DNA of 10,167 bases. Source: Lysobacteraceae bacterium. Lineage in GTDB: Bacteria; Pseudomonadota; Gammaproteobacteria; Xanthomonadales; Xanthomonadaceae. Of the stretch, positions 1 through 5,978 are shown piece by piece (the stretch's first letter is position 1; each line of letters opens with the position of its first letter). A model generated the notes under the pieces. The model was given only the letters and a program-made list of their open reading frames with translations. It did no database searches and was not told where the DNA came from. The position numbers were made by a program, and so were the translations under genes. Location: NCBI GenBank assembly GCA_017990865.1, contig JAGNNB010000076.1, positions 1 to 10,167 on the forward strand, read 5' to 3'.

Positions 1-2007
1 CGCGTACACCGCGTTTGGAACGTCGCCCAAACCGGCACCGCCGATGCCGACCGCCTGCAGATCCTCGGGGAGATTTTCGGCGGCAGCCGGTCTTCGCGTT
101 TGGACCAACGCCTGCTGTTCAAGGATCAGTTGGTCGACAACATCAGCGCGTCCGCGTTCACCTCGCAACTCGGCTCCAATTTCTTCATCTCCGCCACGGT
201 GAAGAAAGGCGTGGACCCGGCGAAGGTCGAGGCGGCCATCGACGAAGAGTTGAAGAAATTGCTGCGCGACGGCCCCACGCAAGCCGAACTGAATCAAGCG
301 CGCACCGCGATCAAGGCCGGCTTCGTTCGCGGCATCGAACGCATCGGCGGGTTCGGCGGCAAAGCCGACGTGCTGGCCGAATGCGCCGTCTACACGCGCG
401 ATCCGGCTTGCTTCCGCGCCACGCTCAAGACCCTCGACACCGCCACCGTCGCGCAAATCAAAGCGACCGGCAACACCTGGTTGGGCGCCGGCAAAGGCAG
501 CCATACGCTGGTGGTGACGCCGGGCGAACGCACGCCGCTGCCGGAAGACGCTGCGGTGCAACCCGCCGCGCTGACCTTGCCGCCGGTCGATCCGAAATAC
601 AAAACCACGCCGAGCACGGTCGATCGCGGCGAAGGCGTGAAGGTGCCCGACACGTTCCCCGAACTGAAATTCCCGACCCTGCAGCGCGCGACGCTCAAGA
701 ACGGCACCCGCGTGGTGCTGGCCGAACGCCACGACATTCCGGTCGTGCAGATGAACTACATGTTCTCCGGCGGCTTCACCACCGACCGCGGCGGCAAACT
801 CGGCACGTCGAGTTTCGCGATGGGCATGCTCGACGAAGGCGCGGGTCAATACGACGCGATCGCTTTCGGCAATCGCGCCGAAGCGCTGGGCGCGAACATC
901 GGCGCCAGTTCCGGTTTGGACGGCGCCGGCGCGACGCTGTCGGCGCTCAAACAAAACCTCGACGCATCGATCGGACTGTATGCGGACATGCTGCGTCGCC
1001 CGCGCTTCGACGCGGCCGAAGTCGATCGCGTGAAGGCGAATTGGATCGCCGGCATCGCCCAGGAAAAAGCGCGGCCGAACAGCGCCGCGATGCGCGTACT
1101 GCCGCCGCTGCTGTACGGCGAAGGCCACCCCTACGCCATTCCGTTCAGCGGCACCGGCACCGAAGACGCGATCAAAACCCTGAATCGCGACGATCTGGTG
1201 GCCTATCACAAAGCCTGGGTGCGTCCGGAAGGCGCCACGCTGAACGTGGTCGGCGACACCACGCTGAAAGAACTCGTGCCGCTGCTGGAGAAACATTTCG
1301 GCGATTGGAGCGGCGAAGGCGACGCCCGCGCGAGCGTATCGGTTCCGCAAGTCGCGCTGCCCAAGAAGCCGCGCGTGTTCCTGATCGACCAACCCGGCGC
1401 GATCCAAGCCAACATCTACGTCGGGCAATTGGCGCCGCCCACCAACGACCCCGGCGCCATCAAGTTCGACATCGCCAACGCGGTGTTGGGCGGCGAATTT
1501 TCCTCGCGCTTGAATATGAATCTGCGCGAAGACAAGCACTGGGCCTACGGTTCGTACAGCTCGGCGTCGAATGCGCTGGGTCAGCGCCCGTGGATGGCGT
1601 TCGCGGCGGTGCAGATCGACAAGACCGCCGACTCGCTGAAGGAACTGCGTCGCGAAATCTCCGAGTACGCCAGCGGTAAAGCGCCGCCGAAGCCGGAGGA
1701 AGTGGCGAAGATCCAAGCGACCGAAATTCGCGGTTTGCCGGGTTCCTACGAAACCGCCAACTCGGTGCTCGGCACCTTGACCGGCCTCGTCCGCTACAAC
1801 CGCCCCGACGATTACGTGTTCCAACGCAAGGCGCAAATCGAATCGCTCGACGTGGCGCAAGTGAAAGCCGCTGCGGCGACGATCGATCCCGATGCGTTGA
1901 CGTGGGTGGTGGTCGGCGATCTCAAGCAGATCGAAAAAGCGGTACGCGCGCTGAAATTCGGCGAAGTGAGCATCGTGGACGCCGACGGCAAGTCCGTGAA
2001 GAAGTGA
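1..2007 (+). CDS. M16 family zinc metallopeptidase, two-domain fusion (5' end outside the window)
   Basis: The frame is open from the first base, so the gene starts upstream; 668 residues are visible. The first part (residues 1-180) is the C-terminal half of an M16 unit, with a GGSRSSRL segment. A second unit begins near residue 224 (FPTLQRATLKNGTRVVLAE). Where a catalytic HXXEH would be expected, the second unit has AMGMLDEGA, so it looks like the non-catalytic partner. It keeps the GGEFSSRLNMNLRE...WAYG segment (nt 1489-1551), which resembles the Arg/Tyr pair of inactive M16B subunits. The active HXXEH unit should therefore lie upstream, in the missing part. Family knowledge: such fused M16 proteins act as clamshell proteases on peptides or small proteins, usually in the periplasm of gammaproteobacteria. 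The signal peptide cannot be seen here. Substrate unknown. The stop codon is followed by a hairpin terminator. Confidence 0.93.
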   Translation, partial: RVHRVWNVAQTGTADADRLQILGEIFGGSRSSRLDQRLLFKDQLVDNISASAFTSQLGSNFFISATVKKGVDPAKVEAAIDEELKKLLRDGPTQAELNQARTAIKAGFVRGIERIGGFGGKADVLAECAVYTRDPACFRATLKTLDTATVAQIKATGNTWLGAGKGSHTLVVTPGERTPLPEDAAVQPAALTLPPVDPKYKTTPSTVDRGEGVKVPDTFPELKFPTLQRATLKNGTRVVLAERHDIPVVQMNYMFSGGFTTDRGGKLGTSSFAMGMLDEGAGQYDAIAFGNRAEALGANIGASSGLDGAGATLSALKQNLDASIGLYADMLRRPRFDAAEVDRVKANWIAGIAQEKARPNSAAMRVLPPLLYGEGHPYAIPFSGTGTEDAIKTLNRDDLVAYHKAWVRPEGATLNVVGDTTLKELVPLLEKHFGDWSGEGDARASVSVPQVALPKKPRVFLIDQPGAIQANIYVGQLAPPTNDPGAIKFDIANAVLGGEFSSRLNMNLREDKHWAYGSYSSASNALGQRPWMAFAAVQIDKTADSLKELRREISEYASGKAPPKPEEVAKIQATEIRGLPGSYETANSVLGTLTGLVRYNRPDDYVFQRKAQIESLDVAQVKAAAATIDPDALTWVVVGDLKQIEKAVRALKFGEVSIVDADGKSVKK

Positions 2008-2049
2008 TGCGACGACGCGCGGCTGCGCCGCGCGCTTGCGACGATCCAC

Positions 2050-2082
2050 CGATGCCCGCCATGATGGCGGGCATCGCATTTT
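2050..2082 (+). terminator. Rho-independent terminator after the M16 protease gene
   Basis: A perfect 11-bp stem (2050-2060 with 2066-2076) closes a 5-nt loop, then CA and a short TTTT run. It lies 43 nt after the M16 stop and 26 nt before the lipoprotein start, so it probably separates the two transcripts. The T-run is short, so readthrough is possible. Confidence 0.75.
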
Positions 2083-2107
2083 AGAAGACCGATTCGGAAG
2101 ACCGACG

Positions 2108-2446
2108 ATGAACGATTTCCGCCGCTCGCGCTCTTTTCCGACCATCGCGCTCGTTCTCGCGTCCGCGCTCGCGCCCAGCGGTTGCACATGGGTGGCGATG
2201 GCGCCCGGCGCATCGAAAGTGCGCGTGGTCGAGACCGCGCCGTCGGACTGCGAGCGCCGCGGCGAAATCGAAGTGTCGGTGAAGGACAGCGTCGCCTTCT
2301 ACGAGCGCAATCGCCTGAAAGTGAAGGACGAACTGGAGACGCTGGCGCGCAACGAAGCGCCCGGACTCGGCGCCGATACCGTCCAGGCCACCGCACCGCC
2401 CGCCGACGGCGCGCAGCGTTTCGTCGCCTGGCGTTGCGTGCGGTGA
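2108..2446 (+). CDS. DUF4156 family lipoprotein
   Basis: A 112-residue protein. ATG at 2108 is chosen because it places an Arg-rich n-region (MNDFRRSRS) before a hydrophobic stretch (residues 10-23) ending at Cys26, as expected for a lipoprotein signal. The in-frame ATG at 2036 would overlap the terminator and spoil the signal peptide. The lipobox (LAPSGC) is imperfect, with Pro at -3, but the following TWVAMAPGASKVRVVE...C...GEIEVSVKD...ELETLARNEAPGLGADTV...WRCV pattern matches DUF4156 lipoproteins such as E. coli YjeI as I remember them. Likely anchored in the envelope; no biochemical role is known to me for the family. Its stop overlaps the GTG start of the next gene, which suggests co-translation. 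Confidence 0.85.
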   Translation: MNDFRRSRSFPTIALVLASALAPSGCTWVAMAPGASKVRVVETAPSDCERRGEIEVSVKDSVAFYERNRLKVKDELETLARNEAPGLGADTVQATAPPADGAQRFVAWRCVR

Positions 2447-3426
2447 GCGAACGCAAAAGCGGCAAGCAACGGCGCGAGGATATCCGGCGCAAACGCGTCG
2501 AGCGCGCCGAACGCTTGCAGCGCGATGCCCAAAGCCCCGATGTCCGTTGGACTCAACGCGGCGATGGCGCGGGCGAAGCCGGCGTCGAACCCGCCGATCG
2601 CGATGTGCTCGCTAGCCTCAACAATCCGTACGCGACGCTGCCCGATCGCTACATCGACACCGTGTTCGACTGCCGCGATTGCGGCGAACAGCAGGTGTGG
2701 ACCGCGAAGCAGCAAAAGTGGTGGTACGAAGTCGCGCAAGGCGCGATCGACAGCCGCGCCGTGCGATGCCTGCCGTGCCGCCGCAAACGCCGCGACGCGC
2801 AACGCGCGCCCGGCGCGGATCGTTTGCGCGAGACGTGCGAGCGCATTCGCGCGCTCGGCGAACGTGCGCCCGACACCGCCGCGCGCGAAGCGATCGATGC
2901 CGCGCTCGCCGACAAATGGTGGGGCGTGCGCACCGTGGCGATCGGCGTGTTGGGGCGCTGGGGCGACGCGCAGGCCGTCACGCGCTTGAAAGCGCTGGTC
3001 GATGCCGGCCATGGCGCCAAACGCTGGGGCGATTGGGCATCGGAAGGCCGCCGCGCGGCGCTCAAAGCACTGGGCGAATGCTTGCCCGCATCGGAAATAC
3101 CGTGGGCGCTGGCGGTGTGTCTGCAGCGCGACAACGCGTGGCCGCTACCCACGCGGCTCGCGCCTTTGCCGTTGCCCGAATTCTGGCAAGACGTGTTCGC
3201 AGAGGAATGGCGCCGCAACGATCCCGCGCGGCTGCATCGCTTGACCTGGCTGTTGCGCGGCACGCGCGCCGATGCCGCGCAACAGACGCGTTGGCGAAGC
3301 GCGTTGGCGCAACACGAACACAAACTCGTTCGCCAAGCCGCGCTGTATGCGTGGCGCGATGTCGACACGAACGCGCGAGCGCAGCATCGCGGTAGAACCC
3401 TTCCGCTCGATTCGAAATGCTCGTAG
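2443..3426 (+). CDS. Zinc-ribbon protein with C-terminal HEAT-like helical repeats
   Basis: A 327-residue protein. GTG at 2443 is chosen as start because it overlaps the preceding stop (GTGA), the usual sign of translational coupling; upstream in this frame the sequence is only the antisense-free shadow of the lipoprotein gene. The N-terminus (residues 1-35) is strongly basic (KSGKQRREDIRRKRVERAERLQ). A probable zinc-ribbon domain follows, with C77-X2-C80 and C109-X2-C112 around an aromatic QQKWWYE segment; this resembles the 'probable zinc-ribbon' family. The rest is alpha-helical, with two HEAT-like stretches (AREAIDAALADKWWGVRTVAIGVLGRWGD, and the region around residues 290-310, HKLVRQAALYAW). 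The basic tail and zinc ribbon could bind nucleic acid, but that is inference. Function unknown; not tied to the lipoprotein by any known pathway. Confidence 0.8.
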   Translation: MSERKSGKQRREDIRRKRVERAERLQRDAQSPDVRWTQRGDGAGEAGVEPADRDVLASLNNPYATLPDRYIDTVFDCRDCGEQQVWTAKQQKWWYEVAQGAIDSRAVRCLPCRRKRRDAQRAPGADRLRETCERIRALGERAPDTAAREAIDAALADKWWGVRTVAIGVLGRWGDAQAVTRLKALVDAGHGAKRWGDWASEGRRAALKALGECLPASEIPWALAVCLQRDNAWPLPTRLAPLPLPEFWQDVFAEEWRRNDPARLHRLTWLLRGTRADAAQQTRWRSALAQHEHKLVRQAALYAWRDVDTNARAQHRGRTLPLDSKCS

Positions 3427-3739
3427 GCAAGATCGGATAGAGCGTGTCGGACAGCCCGTATTGCATCACCCATGATGCGTATGCCGATCGCATGGCTCGT
3501 TAGGGTGATATTCCCTCCCTTTCGCAAAGCGAAGGGGAGGGTTAGTGAGGGGTTAGAAGCCGCCTCGCTGCTGCCAACCCCCTCCCGGCCTCCCCCAGCG
3601 CTAAGCGCAAGGGGAGGAGATCGCGCACGCGAAGAATTTTGCGCAGACGCTCAATTCGCTCTTTCGGACGACTCACGGCGAACGGCGTGCTGAAGGCTGC
3701 GCTACCGTTCGCGTATCCAGGAAAAACGCGCGGCTCGCC
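3427..3739. other. Non-coding gap between convergent genes
   Basis: No convincing gene. Short open frames here (for example 3472-3693) run through a palindromic repeat and have no recognisable protein pattern. The gap separates the plus-strand zinc-ribbon gene from the minus-strand gene ending at 3740 and contains the repeat at 3511-3619. A 6-bp hairpin at 3463-3478 has no T-run, so I do not call it a terminator. Confidence 0.6.
3511..3619. repeat. Palindromic intergenic repeat element
   Basis: A composite element. The first hairpin has 13-nt arms (3513-3525 with 3529-3541, one G:T pair, 3-nt loop AAA). A GTTAGTGAGGGGTTAG segment follows, then an ACCCCCTCCC segment able to pair back, and a second hairpin with CCTCCCCC and GGGGAGG arms around AGCGCTAAGCGC (about 3590-3617). 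The architecture (hairpin, GTGAGGG, C-rich partner, hairpin) matches short dispersed palindromic repeats seen between genes in Xanthomonadales. It also resembles the element inside the restriction-modification gene at 9161-9289. Confidence 0.65.
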
Positions 3740-4141
3740 TCAACGCGGCGCCGAGTTGCCGATACGCACCGCCGTTTGTCCCAGGTGCGGCGTGCCGCCG
3801 GCGGCGTTCGGCGCGCGCACCTGCAAGCCGAAGCAGTGCTCGTCGAGTTTGCTCCACTCGCTCAATTCGCCGGTGTGCGCCCATTTGCGCACGATGCGCA
3901 GGCTGTAGCAGCCGGCCGCCTCGGTGTCGGCTGGCTCCCACTGCAGTTCGTGCCCGCCCAGCAAATGCATATCGAACACCGCGCCGAGCGGCGAACACAC
4001 GCGGAAATGTTCCGTGCCCAAGCCGTTCACCGGCGCGCCGGTGTCCGCGCGCGACACCGAAACGAAGACCTGCAGAGAAAACCCGTCTTCATGCACCGAT
4101 TTGGTTTCCTGCGAAACCGCATCCACGATCAACCGCGTCAT
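3740..4141 (-). CDS. Hypothetical protein, possible beta-sandwich/Ig-like domain
   Basis: A 133-residue protein that I do not recognise. ATG at 4141 is preferred because GGAGAA (4151-4146) lies 6 nt upstream, an excellent ribosome-binding site; an in-frame ATG at 4153 would overlap that site and add only MENA. No signal peptide or membrane segment is visible, so it is probably cytosolic. Alternating hydrophobic residues (FSLQVFVSVSRADTGAPVNGL, residues 21-41) followed by HFRV resemble the strand-turn pattern 'G-x-P-V-x-G-L....F.V' of Ig-like or carboxypeptidase-regulatory folds; this is inference only. Cysteines are at 49, 78 and 103; the C-terminus is Gly/Ala/Pro-rich. Normal composition and codon use and the strong RBS support a real gene. 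It stands alone between two repeat-bearing gaps. Confidence 0.7.
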   Translation of the reverse strand: MTRLIVDAVSQETKSVHEDGFSLQVFVSVSRADTGAPVNGLGTEHFRVCSPLGAVFDMHLLGGHELQWEPADTEAAGCYSLRIVRKWAHTGELSEWSKLDEHCFGLQVRAPNAAGGTPHLGQTAVRIGNSAPR

Positions 4142-4145
4142 AGCG

Positions 4146-4151
4146 TTCTCC
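4146..4151 (-). promoter_or_regulatory. Ribosome-binding site deciding the start of the minus-strand hypothetical gene
   Basis: On the minus strand the sequence reads GGAGAA, then CGCT, then ATG. The GGAG core is 6 nt from the ATG at 4141 and overlaps the alternative ATG at 4153, which argues for the shorter 133-residue protein. Confidence 0.6.
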
Positions 4152-4249
4152 ATTGAGGGACCGACGATGTACCGCTAAACCATGGCCGTCCGCGTATGGC
4201 AGAGGTCATCGCCACCGCCGCCGAGCCCCCCACCGTTCAGGCCATCCCT

Positions 4250-4276
4250 GTCATCCCGAGCGCAGCGAGGGACCTG
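4250..4276 (+). repeat. 27-bp dispersed repeat, copy A
   Basis: Contains the core CGAGCGCAGCGAGGGA followed by CCTG. The same 27 bp occur at 4372-4398 and, inverted, at 4428-4454. Identity with the inverted copy extends 4 nt further (CTTC). The upstream context (CCATCCCTG) is also shared with copy B apart from one extra C. Confidence 0.9.
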
Positions 4277-4371
4277 CTTCGACACCGCTCGATGGCGTGG
4301 ATGTCGCAATAGTGGGTGTCCCAGATGCCCATCCCAGGCACCCGAGCCCGCCACCGCGTAGACCATCCCCT

Positions 4372-4398
4372 GTCATCCCGAGCGCAGCGAGGGACCTG
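4372..4398 (+). repeat. 27-bp dispersed repeat, copy B (left arm of the inverted pair)
   Basis: Exact direct repeat of copy A. With copy C it forms an inverted repeat of 27 perfect base pairs around a 29-nt spacer (4399-4427), which could fold as one long hairpin in RNA or single-stranded DNA. Confidence 0.9.
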
Positions 4399-4427
4399 TT
4401 TTACCTTCTGCTCCGGCGGTGAAGAAG

Positions 4428-4454
4428 CAGGTCCCTCGCTGCGCTCGGGATGAC
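4428..4454 (-). repeat. 27-bp dispersed repeat, copy C (inverted)
   Basis: Exact reverse complement of copies A and B. The B-C pair has the head-to-head layout common to REP-type elements, which are often mobilised by RAYT transposases; no such gene is present in this window. Confidence 0.9.
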
Positions 4455-4727
4455 AAGCTTCTTTCTGCCGCGCCTCACAACGCCGGCCCCGGAACAGCCC
4501 GCCATCGGTCCCGACAAGCCGCCACCTCTCCGCACCGTCCGTCGGCCGCCCGGCCCTCCCGCAGCGGCCGATTCTGAGATACACCGCACGCTTCGAGGGC
4601 TGCAGGGCCGCGTGAGCCGCGCTTTATCCCCGCATCGGGCCGCCCGCCGGCTCGGGTCGCGCCGGGGCCGCCCACCCCGAACGCCCAGCCGGCGGCGGAA
4701 ACGCGCTACCCTATTCGGCTCTCCGCC

Positions 4728-4733
4728 TATAAC
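4728..4733 (+). promoter_or_regulatory. Possible -10 element upstream of oleA
   Basis: TATAAC differs at one base from the sigma-70 -10 consensus and stands out in very GC-rich DNA. No good -35 hexamer is seen at the right distance (GCTACC at 4705-4710). Transcription from it would begin only a few nucleotides before the oleA ATG at 4746, giving a nearly leaderless mRNA. This agrees with the absence of a clear Shine-Dalgarno sequence there. Confidence 0.3.
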
Positions 4734-4745
4734 GGTCGTCTGCCC

Positions 4746-5762
4746 ATGCTGTTCCAACACGTCGCCATCGCCGGTCTGGCTCACATCGACGCACCGCGTC
4801 AATTGACCAGCGCCGAGATCAACGCCCGGCTGCAGCCGACCCTCGACCGTCTCGGCATCAAGACCAACGTGCTGGAAGATATCGCCGGCATCTACTGCCG
4901 TCGCTTGTGGGACGACGGCGTCCAGGCTTCCGACGCCGCCACCCTGGCCGGCGTGAAGGCGCTGGCCGATGCCGGCATCGACCCCTCGCGCGTCGGCCTG
5001 CTGGTCAACACCTCGGTAAGCCGCGACTTCCTCGAGCCCTCCACGGCCAGCATCGTCAGCGGCAACCTCGGCCTGTCCGACACCTGCCAGAACTTCGACG
5101 TGGCCAACGCCTGTCTCGCCTTCCTCAACGGCATGGACATCGCCAGCCGCATGATCGAACGCGGCGAGATCGACTACGCGCTGATCGTCGACGGCGAAAC
5201 CGCCAACCTCGTCTACGACAAAACCCTAGAGCGCATGAGCAGCCCGGACCTCACCGAAGACGAGTTCCGCAACGAAATGGCGTCGTTGACGCTCGGCTGC
5301 GGCGCTGCGGCGATGGTCCTGGCCCGCGCCGAACTGGCCCCGGGCGCCCCGCGCTACCGCGGCGGCGTCACCCGCGCCGCCACGCAGTGGAACAGCCTGT
5401 GCCGCGGCAACCTCGACCGCATGGTCACCGACACCAAGATGCTGCTGATCGAAGGCATGAAGCTGGCGCAGAAGACCTTCATCGCCGCCAAACTGGCGCT
5501 CGGCTGGGCGGTGGAAGAAATGGACGAGTTCGTGATCCACCAGATCAGCAAGGTCCACACCCAAACCTTCGTCCAGGCCTTCGGCATCGACCCCAAGAAG
5601 GTCATGACCATCTTCGGCGAACACGGCAACATCGGCCCCGCCTCGGTGCCGATCGTCCTCAGCAAACTCCGCGAAATGGGCCGCCTCAAGAAAGGCGACC
5701 GCATCGCCCTGCTCGGCATCGGCTCGGGCCTGAACTGCTCGATGGCGGAAGTGGTCTGGTAA
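4746..5762 (+). CDS. oleA: OleA, thiolase-superfamily acyl-CoA condensing enzyme of olefin biosynthesis
   Basis: A 338-residue thiolase-fold protein resembling 3-oxoacyl-ACP synthase III. OleA carries out head-to-head, non-decarboxylative Claisen condensation of two long-chain acyl-CoAs to a 2-alkyl-3-ketoacid, the first step toward long-chain olefins. The active-site set of Xanthomonas OleA is present: nucleophile Cys123 in NACLAFLNG, Glu97 (in RDFLEPST; from family knowledge it reaches the partner subunit's site), His265 in VIHQISK and Asn295 in GEHGNIGPAS. The spacing equals the published C143/E117/H285/N315 set minus a constant 20 residues, the tag offset as I recall it. Length and the start MLFQHVAIAGL match the family. 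Normally OleB, OleC and OleD complete the pathway; none follows it in the window, where a strong terminator lies 25 nt after the stop. A plain FabH is less likely given this motif set. Confidence 0.95.
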   Translation: MLFQHVAIAGLAHIDAPRQLTSAEINARLQPTLDRLGIKTNVLEDIAGIYCRRLWDDGVQASDAATLAGVKALADAGIDPSRVGLLVNTSVSRDFLEPSTASIVSGNLGLSDTCQNFDVANACLAFLNGMDIASRMIERGEIDYALIVDGETANLVYDKTLERMSSPDLTEDEFRNEMASLTLGCGAAAMVLARAELAPGAPRYRGGVTRAATQWNSLCRGNLDRMVTDTKMLLIEGMKLAQKTFIAAKLALGWAVEEMDEFVIHQISKVHTQTFVQAFGIDPKKVMTIFGEHGNIGPASVPIVLSKLREMGRLKKGDRIALLGIGSGLNCSMAEVVW

Positions 5763-5787
5763 ACCCGCCGCGCCCCGCGTGACCCCA

Positions 5788-5821
5788 CCTCGCCCCCGCC
5801 CGTCGGGGGCGAGGCGTTTTT
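5788..5821 (+). terminator. Strong Rho-independent terminator after oleA
   Basis: A perfect 11-bp GC-rich stem (5788-5798 with 5804-5814) with a 5-nt loop, followed by CG and TTTTT (5817-5821). It sits 25 nt after the oleA stop and isolates oleA from the Fic gene. Confidence 0.92.
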
Positions 5822-5885
5822 GGGGTCTGCTCGCGCGACCGGCACAGGTTCGAAGCGGGGTGCGCGCCCGCAATCGCGTCGCGGA

Positions 5886-5912
5886 TTTTCTTTACCCGGC
5901 GCGAAAAGAAAA
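5886..5912. repeat. AT-rich inverted repeat in the Fic leader region
   Basis: TTTTCTTT (5886-5893) and AAAGAAAA (5905-5912) form an 8-bp all-but-one A:T stem around an 11-nt GC-rich loop, just upstream of a putative -35. It could be an operator or a weak hairpin; it may also be chance in an AT-rich patch. Confidence 0.3.
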
Positions 5913-5915
5913 ATA

Positions 5916-5944
5916 TTGCGATTTTTTTTCCTTGGTGGAATGAT
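5916..5944 (+). promoter_or_regulatory. Candidate promoter of the Fic/restriction-modification unit
   Basis: TTGCGA (5916-5921), a 17-nt spacer, then AATGAT (5939-5944), each matching the sigma-70 consensus at 4 of 6 bases. It lies in an AT-rich stretch with long T runs (5922-5929, 5954-5960), unlike the surrounding DNA, between the oleA terminator and the Fic start. Prediction by eye only. Confidence 0.35.
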
Positions 5945-5978
5945 CGGCGTCTATTTTTTTCATTCACGGGCGGTCGAT

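Larger units (their letters stand above)
4142..4745. other. Non-coding divergent gap with repeats upstream of oleA
   Basis: About 600 nt between the divergent hypothetical gene and oleA. The left half holds three copies of a 27-bp repeat. The right half (about 4455-4700) is C-rich on the plus strand with no recognisable gene or clear terminator. Open frames on both strands here contain peptides such as HPERSEGPAS, the familiar artefact of translating this repeat. The promoter of oleA should lie near the right edge. Confidence 0.65.

Noticed and set aside
3472..3693. 73-residue open frame in the gap after the zinc-ribbon gene
   Set aside because: About half of it is the palindromic repeat; composition is biased and no RBS or domain is visible.
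3716..3760. Possible terminator for the minus-strand hypothetical gene (GCCGCGCG then TTTTT on the minus strand)
   Set aside because: There is a T-run, but no stem better than about 4 bp could be built upstream of it.
4153..4806. Several open frames on both strands in the oleA upstream gap
   Set aside because: They run through the 27-bp repeats and give HPERSEGPAS-type peptides, a known artefact; no RBS, no family pattern.
5820..5978. Longer N-terminus for the Fic protein starting at 5820
   Set aside because: It would begin within the oleA terminator T-run and adds a basic, unconserved-looking segment; ATG 5979 starts the family-like sequence.
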